DNA of 64,000 bases from contig JAECUM010001904.1 of the NCBI GenBank assembly GCA_016617855.1, forward strand, positions 116,998-180,997, read 5' to 3'. This document shows positions 19,896-29,962 of the stretch, piece by piece. Both the position numbers and the translations under genes were made by a program. Source of the DNA: Megalonaias nervosa. Lineage: Eukaryota; Mollusca; Bivalvia; Unionida; Unionidae. How positions within the stretch are numbered: position 1 is the first letter of the stretch; each line of letters begins with the position of its first letter. The notes beneath the pieces are model-generated. The model did not search any database, had not been told where the DNA came from, and saw only the letters and a list, made by a program, of their open reading frames with translations.

Positions 19896-20195
19896 TTAGA
19901 TTCTACAAAGAAAATCCTCGATTGTGGGCAGTTGTTTTCTTACTCTGTGTTCTGGTGATCTTGTATTATAATAATATACAATTGCACGGTAATGATTTCC
20001 GCCGCAATTTGTACAAAGATCTGTTTTACCTCGAATTCCAACACCGCAACTTAAACACGGTTTTGGTCCTTTTGTACCTGTTTTGATCATCTGTTTATGT
20101 TGGGCGCAGTATTCGCTGTAACATCTTCTATTACAGATCTCATATGCTCCTTGTGGGTAGTATTTACATCTATTTTGACCAATCGGAAATGGCAT
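19896..20195 (-). CDS. ZR: zinc-ribbon protein downstream of POLB
   Basis: 99 residues from ATG 20195, chosen because MPFPIGQ matches the start of the paralogue at 24261 (MPFQKGQ). Metal ligands: Cys10, Cys21, Cys25, Cys30 and His33 in the first cluster; Cys47, Cys50, Cys61 and Cys64 in the second (PCLSCGVGIRGKT..C..CGG). The tail TIEDFLCRI matches the T-V-E-D-Y-L tail of the element A copy. It lies 82 bp downstream of POLB on the same strand. Intact; function unknown. Confidence 0.65.
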   Translation of the reverse strand: MPFPIGQNRCKYYPQGAYEICNRRCYSEYCAQHKQMIKTGTKGPKPCLSCGVGIRGKTDLCTNCGGNHYRAIVYYYNTRSPEHRVRKQLPTIEDFLCRI

Positions 20196-20277
20196 TATTT
20201 TATATATAAGTAAATAATTTATGTTTAAATAATTTATATTTTTAAAGCAAATAATTAAATCTTGCACGATTGTGTGA

Positions 20278-23200
20278 TCATTCGCCGATGTAAATATTAT
20301 TGTTGTTCTTTAATGATTGATAATGGCCCAACGCAAGTGTGTTTATGCCATCCTCACACCACCTTTTGTCATCGAAATTAGTCAAACCCTGTTTGATAAC
20401 TCTATCAGTTTTTATTTGATGATTGTAAGATCTAAATGAGGTCATCTCCGCAGTATGCCTCATATTGTTGAATAAAACATTTTTATAATCATCAAATTTT
20501 ATATTTGTTTTTACCGCAGATTTCTTTACCCCTTTTGCTTTCTTAGATTCTTTACCATCATCCGCACGAACTGCATACATCTTCGATCGTAATCCGATAA
20601 ACTCTTTTACAGGTTTGAAGCAGAACTCGTCTTTCATTTTACCCATGACCTTTTTATTGGTAGGATCGTGAAACGGATTATCTTTTGCAACATCAGACAG
20701 ATCGAATTCATCTTTGTGATCGTAGATGTCTTTGTACACATCGTCGGTAAATATTTCATAAACAAGAGAATCGGTGTCGGTAAATAACAGATTCGAATTA
20801 GGCCAGATTTTCTTGACAAAACCGTAGTGGAAATCGTACATCAGCCACTTAGATGTTTCTAAGACTGTTGCCCCAACAAATATCGGTTTATTTAATTCTA
20901 GATTGGTTTTGTGCTTCTTGACCATACACACATTTTCTGATATATGTACTCTGCCGGCATATTTTTCTGATGCTGTTAATTTTCTTAATCCTGCTTGGTC
21001 ATTTACCACCTCAATAACAACACGGTTCCGTATGTTTTCCATTGTCTTTTCAAACACAGAATTATTCATCAACTTGAAAAAATCCTTTTCAAAATCCGTA
21101 GTTGCCTCAGTTCGCATAGCATTATTGAACTTAATATAATCTGCCATCCACGGTGATTGTTCGATCATTAACACGCGGTGTATCTTAGTCACTTTTAATC
21201 CAGCATCGACGGCCTGTTTGAGATTTCGATAATGACATATATAATTCTTTTTGTGAAGTAAATTTGGTACAAGTTTTCCAATCGAACATGGTTTTCCAGT
21301 GCGATTCTGCAACTGTCTTAGTGATAATAGCCAATCTGGTATTATTAATTTTTCTGGTAGAAAGGGATAATCATTATGTAGGTCATGTAATTCTTGCGGA
21401 TATTCTACATCAACTTCGATATAAAATGTATATTTGGACCTTGATAGATCGACTTTAAAATTGTCTGTATAATCGAGAAATTTATCTACCGTGGTCCAAC
21501 CAACACATCGAGTCGGCATTGCTTCGCACATAGCCCAGGAATATAATGCATTTTTGTCAAGATAGATAATGTAACAGGATTTTTTATCAGGGTCGTAATC
21601 TTTCAGGTATTTATTATTGGCTAGGGCATGTTTTTTGCTAATTACACTTATACCGCCGCGTATTGCTTTTTCCATGAACAAGTACATATCAACATTTTTA
21701 TCGGTAATCAGCTCAATCTTTGCCCGTGTTATTTTATATAGGGCATCCCAAGACAGCCCTGGTGATGAAAAATACCAAGCAGGATCTAGTCCATATTTGT
21801 TTATACTGGTTAATCGAAAAATTCTAAAAATATCGTCGAGAAGTAGTACATCTTGTATCAAGTAAATATCTAAATAATCACCAATAGTTTCGCAGTTGAA
21901 CCTGTTCCAGACTGTAATTGCATGATTATAATCTTTGTCTGATATATTCTCGTTGCTGAGTGATGAATAAAATTTATCTTTGGCCGGTAATGATGTTTCA
22001 TTTAATTTTTCAAAATCATCTAGATACTCGTACGGAAATATGCCCTTCTCTTTCATGAGATTGGTTGTATCATCAAAGTAAGATGATAGTGATGGAAATT
22101 CGGCACAGTTTTTAGCAAGGGAATCTAACGACGCCGGCATAAATTGCGCACTATCAATAAATCTTAGTGAGCCCACTGACAAAGACATTATTTTTTCGGC
22201 ATTGGTTGGAATACAGTCGATCTTTTGATTTTTGCAGAGTCGCACAATATCGGGATGCCCCAGTGCCCGTATAATAAAGTGTCCATCATATCCGCGAAAG
22301 TTGTGTGCGATACACGGTATAAATTTATTGGTGTGAAATCTCAAATTGCAGGAATTATGTGCCGCACCGCGATAACGTCCAGTAAGATGACAATGGTCAT
22401 GGACCTTTTCTCCCGACTCTGTTGTGTCGAATTCTTTCTCACAAATGTGACAGATTGTGGCATTGTTGTATTCACGCCGCTGATCTGTTGTTAGTGGGGT
22501 CATTGGTGTTATTTTATTAAGTTTTTGAGTAAGTTTAGCAGATTCTATAAAAAGATTTTTCAACAACCAGACTGCAGGATCTTCATCATTTACACTTTTC
22601 CGTCGATATAATCTAACTGGTTCAGATAAAGTTGAATCAACTAAGCAATTAATTTTATATGCTACAGCAGCTGATACATGTTCATGTGTGTGGATTGTTA
22701 ATCGAGATCCTGCTGTGCTGATATGTTCAATCAGCTGCAATATAGACTCAAAATCATATATGATTGAAAATGGAATTGTAAATTTCTTTCTGTAATTATT
22801 AAAGGACAAATATTTGTCAGATTCTTTTGGCAAAGTTGTTTTCTGATTATAGATGCAATATTTCAAATGCTGTTGTAGTAGATAATCTGATGTAAACCCG
22901 TGCAGGCATTTGTAACAGAAATGTGTTTTATGTTCATGTGTAGAATATTGACTGTTGACCAATCTGGAGAAATTTTTGATATAAGAAAAGTGATTTTGGT
23001 ATAGTAATAAATTAATTGTTTCTGGGCCGGCATAAGGTGATATACGCAGAGGAAATATTTTAAGAGTGCTGTCGAGACCAAAAACATTAATACCCTGTGG
23101 GATTAACTTTCGGTTCTGATTCTCAATTTTAGCTATTTGTTTTACTTTTGTTGGAAAATCAATACCTGTTAAATTTAATCTGCTGACATATTGTTGGTAA

Positions 23201-24156
23201 TTACTAACTCGATTTGCATGCTGGGCAACAGGAAATAATGCTGCGAGAATACTCCACATGACACATTTATTATCTTCACTGATGACATTAATACAAGAAC
23301 GAGTATTTTTGATCTTTTCTGGTAATTCCACAAATTTACCGACTCGCATAGGATCGTATTTGCTGACTTCGAATAATACTTCTAAATTTTTACGGAAGAC
23401 CCATCCAGACCCTTTTTCTGTAAATTCATCTAGTTGTACTTCATAATTCTGGATTATTTTATCAATAAGATCGTCTATGTCATAATCCGGTTCCTCCTGT
23501 AGTAATTGTGAGTAATTTTCTCTTAAATTTTGCATTATATTAGCTGAAGTATCTTTAGTGTCAGCATTTTGAAAGACAATAAAAGGTTCTGATTTTATAT
23601 GCGGCTCTGAGAATTCTTGATTAATAGGTCGTTCTAATATAATGTGGATTTTAGTGATTACTTTTACTGTGCCGTCCTCACGCTGGATAAATTTAATTGT
23701 ATCTCTGATTATTTGACTAAGTGATCTTGTTTCTTCCTTATCTAAACGGACTTTGTAGACTTTATTAAAACCCTCAAATGAGGACTGTACTAGTTCTATG
23801 GCTAATTTTGGTCGTATTTTTACATCATCTCTTAATTTTTTATAGGCTTTATTTGTTATTGGATATTTTACTGTTTTTCCTGTTATTTGTTTATATTCGT
23901 CCATTAATTTTTTGGTTTTCTCATGTCGGCTTGCTTTTAGAGGTCGGGCAGGACCTTTGTGGGCCCTTATTTCATCGAGGATTTGTGAATAATATATTTT
24001 ACATCGTTCGGTCTTTACTTTTTCGATTTCATCTTTGAGTAATTGTAGATCCTGATTGGATTTTGGATATTTTGTAGTTTTCCCGGAAATAGTTTGATAA
24101 TCACTCATTAATTTTTTGGCTATCTCAGAACGTGTTTGATGCGTTCGTTTCGACAT
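20278..24156 (-). CDS. POLB: POLB: Polinton-type protein-primed DNA polymerase B, full-length open frame
   Basis: A continuous 1292-residue frame. In order: two diverged repeats of about 40 residues at 5-50 and 77-112; a Cys-protease-fold-like block near 286-400 (CVMWSILAALFPV ... INVFG); a C2H2-type finger at 411-434; exonuclease motif I IIYDFES (465-471); an endonuclease VII-like H-D-H-C-H cluster at 586-604 inserted in the exonuclease domain; motif II AHNFRGYDGHF (617-627); motif III YLIQDV; polymerase motif A IIYLDKNALYSWAM (863-876); motif B near 1026-1041; motif C FTDTDSLVY (1125-1133); a K-x-Y-like SKMY at 1191-1194. Length fits Polinton POLB. In motif B the usual Gly (VFGKT) is Glu (VFEKT), which may weaken activity. 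It copies linear DNA from a protein primer in this family. Confidence 0.93.
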   Translation of the reverse strand: MSKRTHQTRSEIAKKLMSDYQTISGKTTKYPKSNQDLQLLKDEIEKVKTERCKIYYSQILDEIRAHKGPARPLKASRHEKTKKLMDEYKQITGKTVKYPITNKAYKKLRDDVKIRPKLAIELVQSSFEGFNKVYKVRLDKEETRSLSQIIRDTIKFIQREDGTVKVITKIHIILERPINQEFSEPHIKSEPFIVFQNADTKDTSANIMQNLRENYSQLLQEEPDYDIDDLIDKIIQNYEVQLDEFTEKGSGWVFRKNLEVLFEVSKYDPMRVGKFVELPEKIKNTRSCINVISEDNKCVMWSILAALFPVAQHANRVSNYQQYVSRLNLTGIDFPTKVKQIAKIENQNRKLIPQGINVFGLDSTLKIFPLRISPYAGPETINLLLYQNHFSYIKNFSRLVNSQYSTHEHKTHFCYKCLHGFTSDYLLQQHLKYCIYNQKTTLPKESDKYLSFNNYRKKFTIPFSIIYDFESILQLIEHISTAGSRLTIHTHEHVSAAVAYKINCLVDSTLSEPVRLYRRKSVNDEDPAVWLLKNLFIESAKLTQKLNKITPMTPLTTDQRREYNNATICHICEKEFDTTESGEKVHDHCHLTGRYRGAAHNSCNLRFHTNKFIPCIAHNFRGYDGHFIIRALGHPDIVRLCKNQKIDCIPTNAEKIMSLSVGSLRFIDSAQFMPASLDSLAKNCAEFPSLSSYFDDTTNLMKEKGIFPYEYLDDFEKLNETSLPAKDKFYSSLSNENISDKDYNHAITVWNRFNCETIGDYLDIYLIQDVLLLDDIFRIFRLTSINKYGLDPAWYFSSPGLSWDALYKITRAKIELITDKNVDMYLFMEKAIRGGISVISKKHALANNKYLKDYDPDKKSCYIIYLDKNALYSWAMCEAMPTRCVGWTTVDKFLDYTDNFKVDLSRSKYTFYIEVDVEYPQELHDLHNDYPFLPEKLIIPDWLLSLRQLQNRTGKPCSIGKLVPNLLHKKNYICHYRNLKQAVDAGLKVTKIHRVLMIEQSPWMADYIKFNNAMRTEATTDFEKDFFKLMNNSVFEKTMENIRNRVVIEVVNDQAGLRKLTASEKYAGRVHISENVCMVKKHKTNLELNKPIFVGATVLETSKWLMYDFHYGFVKKIWPNSNLLFTDTDSLVYEIFTDDVYKDIYDHKDEFDLSDVAKDNPFHDPTNKKVMGKMKDEFCFKPVKEFIGLRSKMYAVRADDGKESKKAKGVKKSAVKTNIKFDDYKNVLFNNMRHTAEMTSFRSYNHQIKTDRVIKQGLTNFDDKRWCEDGINTLALGHYQSLKNNNNIYIGE

Positions 24157-24260
24157 TCTATTTTATATTATTAGATAAAAATTTATCTTCAATTAAAATA
24201 TTTTGCCTAAAAATATAGATTAATATATTAGACAAAAAAAATATAGATTATAATATAATA
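24157..24260. promoter_or_regulatory. Divergent region between POLB and ZR
   Basis: 104 bp, very AT-rich. It has two direct copies of AAAATATAGATTA (near 24209 and 24240), TAATATAAAATAGAATG at the POLB start, and TTATAATATAATAATG at the ZR start. A bidirectional promoter is inferred. Confidence 0.4.
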
Positions 24261-24563
24261 ATGCCTTTTCAAAAGGGGCAGTACAAATGCAAATATTTAC
24301 CGCAGGGATCTACAGAACTTTGTAATAAGACGTGTTGTGGGGAATATTGTTCCTCTCATAATGCTAGATTAAAAATCGGTTATAAAATACCTAATCCCTG
24401 TCTATGCTGTGGTGTTGGAATGAGAGGTGAGTCTAGTCTGTGTTATCGGTGTGGTGGTAGAAATTTACGTGCTGTGTTGTATTATTATAAAACAAGATCT
24501 CCTTGTCGCAAAATAAGAAAGCAGAACCCCCTGTCTGTAGAAGAATATACGGAAGTTGTATGA
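24261..24563 (+). CDS. ZR: zinc-ribbon protein divergent from POLB
   Basis: 100 residues, intact. Same two clusters as the other ZR proteins: C..(10)C..TC...YC..H then PCLCCGVGMRGES..C..CGG, a YYYKTRSP segment shared closely with the 19896 copy (YYYNTRSP), and an SVEEYTEV tail. The two POLB-side ZR proteins resemble each other more than the element A copy. It is followed 36 bp later by a MITE. Confidence 0.65.
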   Translation: MPFQKGQYKCKYLPQGSTELCNKTCCGEYCSSHNARLKIGYKIPNPCLCCGVGMRGESSLCYRCGGRNLRAVLYYYKTRSPCRKIRKQNPLSVEEYTEVV

Positions 24564-24601
24564 AATATTTTGTATTTGAATCATCTATAGTAGTTGTTTC
24601 A

Positions 24602-24879
24602 TAGTAGTATAGGAAAGTGCCGGTACTAAAAACAGAAAAATAACCCTTAAATTTTTGTTGTATATTTTTTTAGTTCGTTTTAGTAGTTCTATAAGATTTA
24701 TACTATCTGGTGGTCTCTGCCAAAATGTAAGGCGGGGTGGTCTTTGACATAAAATGCTTTAGTGGGGGCAGAAAAAATTGAAGATAGAGGTTTTAGAATA
24801 GTAAAATAACTGTAAAATTGATACTACAGGATACTAAGGTCATTTTCTGGTTTAGAACCGGCACTTTCCTATACTACTA
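24602..24879. mobile_element. MITE with perfect 23-bp inverted ends
   Basis: The left end TAGTAGTATAGGAAAGTGCC and its exact inverse at 24857-24879 bracket about 230 bp of non-coding DNA. If the outermost TA is a target duplication, this is a Tc1/mariner-like MITE. It sits exactly where the PH gene of copy B loses homology with element A, so it marks, or caused, the join between the POLB block and copy B. Confidence 0.8.
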
Positions 24880-26317
24880 CTTTTGGAGCCCAGTATTTTT
24901 CTGAGAAATGTCTCCCAAACCACGCATAAACGATCGGATGAAGTTTATCGCAAAACTTAAATGATTTTACATAAGCGAATCCAGTTAAATCAAAATCAGG
25001 TAATGGTCCATTTATTGCAACCCTAGTCATTTCATGTGTTAAATGTCCGAATCTTTTGAAATATTCAGAACAGTCTCCGTATCCAAAAAAACTCCCAGGA
25101 TAACACGCAACCATATCAGCCGATATAACTTTATGATGATCGTATTTGGTATTCCATAATGCGCCATGTCCATATTCGACACAACTATGCTGAATATCTT
25201 CAAGGAATTCTGATCGTGTTGGCTTCCATGAATTTTTCTCCTGAGCGAAGTGAACAGCAACTGATGGAACTGTCAAACAATTATTCGATAATCGTTCAAC
25301 TTCAACATCATCAGAATTATATTTCAATGCAAGATTCTTCATTTCTTCATGGAGAGATTCTTTACGGTAAATCTCTCCGTTAGGTTTTACAGATTGATCG
25401 TAATTCACAGATTCTGAACTCTGAAATAACCAAACAGATACAGGATCATTCTTACTGATATTTCTGATAGCATCGAATATATAATCGGCATAAAATCTGA
25501 CTATTCTCTCTCGTGGAAATATTGTTACAGCATTAGTCCATGCATGTGCATTATTATCAATGATTGTTATTGGAGCTCCTCTTGATGTGTATTTTGACGC
25601 ATATAAAATCTCTCCGGTTAGTGTTCTTACTGCTATTGGAAATTTTAATTTTTTTTTTTTTTAGTTCAGCGACGTCTTTAATAGACGCTCCGGTATTCTT
25701 AGCTGTTTCTGCCCATACGTCGTATATCTGTTAAGCCATTCCCAGGTATTGCGTTTTTTAAGTGTTCCATAACTCGCTCAGCTACACAATTTAATCTTGA
25801 TAATTTCATCGGTTTCAGATTTTCAACGCTGGGTTTATCATTTAACTGATATATCGCATAAACAACTGCGGTTACAGGATATGCTCGTTCACAATACGGT
25901 TTATCAATACCGGTTAATATACCTGGCTTGAATTTTTTTATCCAATATAACAGTTTGTCCTGATTGTGTTACTCTGACAGGTTCACGTTTACCACGGATA
26001 ATCCAAACATCATCATCCGTCTGCACAATAAATTTGATCAGAATAATATATCGCTGATTATCAAGGTAATTGATAATACTTCTTCCTCCGTCGTCATTTA
26101 TTCTTGTATCGACGGTATCTCTGATTCTAAATGTCGACCAAGTATGAGTAGCACCATAATCCCTAAATTCCTTCTTAGCTTCACGAATACGATGGGTTAT
26201 ATCATCATTCATCAAAGCTAGGTCTTGCATTGAGTATTTAGGTTTGGATTTTGGTAATTTATCAAGATCAAATCTTGCTCTAGAGGGTTTGATTACAGAC
26301 AATCTCTTAAATTCCTC
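24880..26317 (-). pseudogene. PH copy B: polymerase-like part only, several frameshifts
   Basis: Homologous to the front of the element A PH gene. ATG 26317 (MEEFKRLSVIKPSRARFDL) matches MEELSAIEPSHARFDL. Breaks include a T13-14 run near 25650, a small loss near 25720 and another shift near 25930. Motif A is changed to VISADMVACYPGSF, keeping Asp, Tyr and Pro. The CGA codon (Arg) at the position where copy A has TGA shows that the two parts are one gene. The gene ends at the MITE, just after the GRHF segment. Confidence 0.6.
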
Positions 26318-26370
26318 CATTATAATAATTAAGACAGGATGCATTTAATACAATTTTTGGTTATAATATA

Positions 26371-26679
26371 ATGATACAAACAAATAACAAATGCAACTGG
26401 TTAATGATCGGGTTTTCATTTCACTGCAATAAACCATGTGTAAAAGAATTCTGCAGATACCACATGCAGAGTATTCGTAGAGGAAGCACAGGACCAAAAC
26501 CTTGCGTTCGATGCGGTGTTGGAGGCAGAGGAAAAACCTAATTATGAATGCAATGTGGCGGTAAAAAATATAGAGAGATGAAGCGGTATTACAATGAGAA
26601 ATATGGACCATCGGCATCTCCGTTTAAAACCATAGAGAATTATTTGGTTAGATTTCAGAATAATCATTTAGAAGAATGA
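26371..26679 (+). pseudogene. ZR copy B with two in-frame stops
   Basis: The frame from ATG 26371 follows the element A ZR protein, keeping C.W...GF..HCNKPC...FC..H and PCVRCGVGGRGKT. Two codons near 26538-26546 are TAA and TGA, where copy A has Gln and Cys. The rest runs open to TGA 26679. Not functional as read. Confidence 0.6.
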
Positions 26680-26691
26680 TATTATATATAA

Positions 26692-27126
26692 ATGGAGCAG
26701 AACGAGTTTGTGAAGCATCCTATCATTAATAATTACGAAGCATCTCGTAATGGTATAATTAGAAACAGTAAATCAGAGAGACCAATTAATGGATCTATTA
26801 TTAATACTGGTTATGTTATATTTAATGCTGGAAAAAATAAAACATATCTATATCATCGATTCATCTACGAATGATTTTACGGGATAATCAAAGAAGGATT
26901 TATAATCGATCACATCAATTCAAACCCGAAAGATAATTCTTTAGGAAATTTACGTGTTGTTACACAGAGTCAGAATTGTAAATTAGGAAGAACCGGTGAT
27001 ATTAATAAATCTCCAAGATCAGTTATATCTACGAATACAGAGACAGGTGAAGAAATAATCTTCCCATCGATGACTTCGGCTGGGAAATATTTTGACATTA
27101 ACCGTGCTTCAATATTTCATGTAGTA

Positions 27127-27185
<59 letters not shown>

Positions 27186-27241
27186 CGTTTTCAAAGAAAT
27201 TCAATCAGAAGGTCAAATTTAGATATACTGCTAGCAATTAA
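26692..27241 (+). pseudogene. HNH/NUMOD endonuclease copy B, stop and (TA)n insertion
   Basis: Opens as MEQNEFVKHPIINNYEASRN, matching the element A HNH. A TGA at 26872-26874 replaces the Cys of FECFHG. The HNH core (IIDHINSNPKDNSLGNL) and NUMOD1 (NTETGEEIIFPSMTSAGKYF) follow in frame. A (TA)n tract at 27131-27182 expands the NNIY position near the C-terminus. Confidence 0.65.
27131..27182. repeat. (TA)n microsatellite inside the HNH pseudogene
   Basis: About 26 TA units, grown from the short AATATATA of the coding sequence. Confidence 0.95.
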
Positions 27242-27260
27242 AAGCATACAATTAATAATA

Positions 27261-27503
27261 ATGAAGACGAATTTTATTATTTATGATGTTGATAAAATCA
27301 ATATTGCTGATAAATTACCTCCGTGGACTAAAGTCAAAATTACTGAAAGAGATGATATTACTTATATAGAATTTATTGATAAAAATTACGCAGGAAAAGG
27401 GTTCTCACAGCGATTTTGTTCCGTCATGCCTGTATCACGTGATGAACGTGCGCGCCGACGATTACAAGAAATGTTCAGAGCGATAATACACAAGAAAGAA
27501 TAA
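27261..27503 (+). CDS. Hypothetical 80-aa protein unique to copy B
   Basis: An open frame after AATTAATAATAATG. It starts MKTNFIIYDVDKINIADKLP and has an Arg-rich C-terminal helix (SRDERARRRLQEMFRAII). Element A has no counterpart: HNH and XG are only 41 bp apart there. I do not recognise it. Codon use resembles the element genes and the start pattern fits, so it may be a gene lost from A or gained by B. Confidence 0.4.
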   Translation: MKTNFIIYDVDKINIADKLPPWTKVKITERDDITYIEFIDKNYAGKGFSQRFCSVMPVSRDERARRRLQEMFRAIIHKKE

Positions 27504-28028
27504 TCCATTAATTCTCTGTGTTTGTTTATGAATTAATTATTTTTTTTAATTCTTGTCTTCTAAAATTGTCAGAAATATATTTATTTAGAAAAATCATGAA
27601 TTCACTGAGATTTTTTTAATTTAGTCGTGCAATTACCCCGTAAAAATTATTGAAATTTGTTAAAATTTCTTTGCTTATTCGTGCAAATACCCGATCAAAA
27701 TCAATACATTTACTCAGATTTGCTGTATTTTCTTACTTGTAGGGAATATTTCATGAAATTATTTTATTTATAATATATTTCTGAAATTATTTTATTTTTA
27801 TGAGAAACTGAAAATCAGTGAAATTTGTTGAGAATTCTTCATTTAGTCGTGCAAATACCCCATCAAAATCAATGAATTTCGTGATAATTCGTCAATTTCG
27901 GTCGTGTAATTACCCCATCAAATTATTAAATTTTGCTAGATTTCTTCAACTTCAATCGTGTAATTACCCCATCAGATTATTAAATTAATTCAGAAAAATA
28001 ATTTTTTTAAACAAATGACTTTTGTATA
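27504..28028. repeat. AT-rich spacer with a recurring GTCGTGYAATTACCCC word
   Basis: The word TCGTGCAATTACCCC or close variants (TCGTGTAATTACCCC, TCGTGCAAATACCCC) occurs at about 27624, 27679, 27846, 27902 and 27955, each followed by an A/T-rich ATCAAAAT.ATGAATTT-like run. Spacing is irregular (about 55, 167, 56 and 53 bp), suggesting a tandem array with a roughly 55-bp unit and one decayed stretch. No gene. Confidence 0.6.
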
Positions 28029-28481
28029 ATGAATCATGAAAATATCAACGCTGTTATTGATGCAACTGAGCAACTACAACATGATGGTAGAAGACTCTTT
28101 GATGAACTTGATCCTCAAAAAATCATGTGTGATTTTGAATTATTACAACAACGAAAAACCGAAAACAGATATACACTACCATCCGATTATAGATTTATGA
28201 AATTAATTTATCGATCGATGATAGAATCTTTAGCAAAGGTTGATGATACGCAAGTTAAAAAATTTATTTCACTCGCAAATGCTATTGAAAAAATAAGACT
28301 AGAATTATCTCGCGAATATGAAACGAGAAAACTAGTGAATAATCGTGTATTGCAACTGCGAAAGATTATGTCAATGACAGAATCTGAAAAGGTTGTTACT
28401 AGTGAAAGCAACAGTGACAGTGAAGATAATACTGGATTAGTGACTATGGTAATGGCTAAGCAGAATCCCTGGGAGAATTGA
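28029..28481 (+). CDS. XG copy B, intact but inverted relative to element A
   Basis: 150 residues starting MNHENINAVIDATEQLQHD, aligning with MNQENINDIIYAIKKLKHN of the element A protein through LSREYE and the acidic Ser/Glu/Asp tail, with about 16 extra residues. It lies on the plus strand and converges on PEN; in element A it is on the same strand as PEN. Intact while the neighbours are broken. Function unknown. Confidence 0.6.
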   Translation: MNHENINAVIDATEQLQHDGRRLFDELDPQKIMCDFELLQQRKTENRYTLPSDYRFMKLIYRSMIESLAKVDDTQVKKFISLANAIEKIRLELSREYETRKLVNNRVLQLRKIMSMTESEKVVTSESNSDSEDNTGLVTMVMAKQNPWEN

Positions 28482-28540
28482 AAACAAATAATTATTTTAT
28501 CTCTGATTATATATTTTTGCCTCTTGATGATTCGGAGATA

Positions 28541-29949
28541 CTATGATGATTTCACATGCAAACTAATACTTAAAATTTCCGATCTAAGGTCGAGTAAATG
28601 TCTCTGTTGATCAGTTAATTTAAAATTTATTCGAGATAACCACGGACTATGACATCTTAAATAAACGGGATTAATTGGTTCTGATACAATCAAATATCCC
28701 GGTGTAACTTGAGGAGTAAATGAATATAAAACGTATCCCTGTTGAGCTTGGTTGGATTTTTCAGTGTCAATTTGATAACTACCATCGATGACATCACATA
28801 CAAGATTGACCGCGATCGTAGATGTTATATTTACAACTCCCGGTGAAATATGACAGCCACCACCGTATAGATCATTGTTATATTGGAGAATGTTTTGCAG
28901 TGGGTTTATTTTTTTCCATGATTGTAAAACGTTTGGAAAATTTTCAATGATCACATCATTAACTGATCTCTTTAGTTCAGTATTATCAAATTCTGGAAAT
29001 CTAAATGTTTGTAATTGTTCTTCTGTTATATTAAAATGCTTGGTAACTTGCTGTGATCCAATATTAATAAAATAAAGCAATATTTCATTATTAGCGTTAT
29101 AAAGATAATCCGTAGTTGTATTTAAGGTTATTATCGTTTCGATGATTTGTTGTTTTGTGTCCTCGCTATAGTACGTGATAATACTTGAAAATAAATTTTT
29201 TAGATCGTTGAGAAATCTTGTATGTTCAGGCTTGATATCGTCAGAGTAAGATTTTAAAAAAATTCTATTAACGGGTAATCCTTCATTGAATTCAATACCA
29301 AGAATTACTGTTGCTGAGCCAAAGTCCTTTTTATGTATTTTGTCAATTAAAACCTGGCCAGTTTTGTCATCAATATACTGTCGTCGACGGCACTCAAAAC
29401 TGAAATGTTTTAAATGATTTATTTCCGTTGTAAGAAATTCATCTCGTCGTGGTTCAACAGGACCAGAATAAACGGGCGCGACTTCAGGCCATCCTAGCAC
29501 TGACCTGATCGAAGATTGATATATGTCCACGATATAATCCGGAGAATATATCTCAATGGCCGATGACAGCGTTGGTTCGTGAACAGTAATGGCTATCTTT
29601 GATTCTTTTCCTATGATGGATTTAATTCTACGTTGAAATTATTCATTGATCTGTTCTATTTATAACTGCCCGTTGGAATACTGACTACTTGCCAATCAGG
29701 AATTCCATCGGGTTTAGTTTTATTTGCAAATACTAATGACTTATTTGGTTGTAGTCCACCGAATGATTTTGACCTAATATTTGGCCAACTATAATAAACC
29801 CGTAATTGTGCTAATGCAATTTCTTTTGCTGGTATTGCACTTGGAAAATTAATACTGAATTCAGGATTAGTTGAACTTGCTGATATCATTGTGGTTCTTA
29901 CCGGAGCAGTATTAGTGACGATTTGCTGTAATAATTCCTGTGATGTCAT
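28541..29949 (-). pseudogene. PEN copy B: penton-like protein, frameshifted
   Basis: The N-terminal piece 29656-29949 and the C-terminal piece 28541-29530 (329 residues) are separated by a shift and a stop near 29640-29660. Conserved blocks are the same as in element A: FPSAIPAKEIALAQLRVYYS, SVLGW, PGVVNITSTIAVNLVCDVID, YVLYSFTPQVTPGYLIVSEP and LLDLRSEILSISLHV. This copy shows the complete C-terminus that is frameshifted in A. Confidence 0.7.
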
Positions 29950-29962
29950 TATTATACTATTA

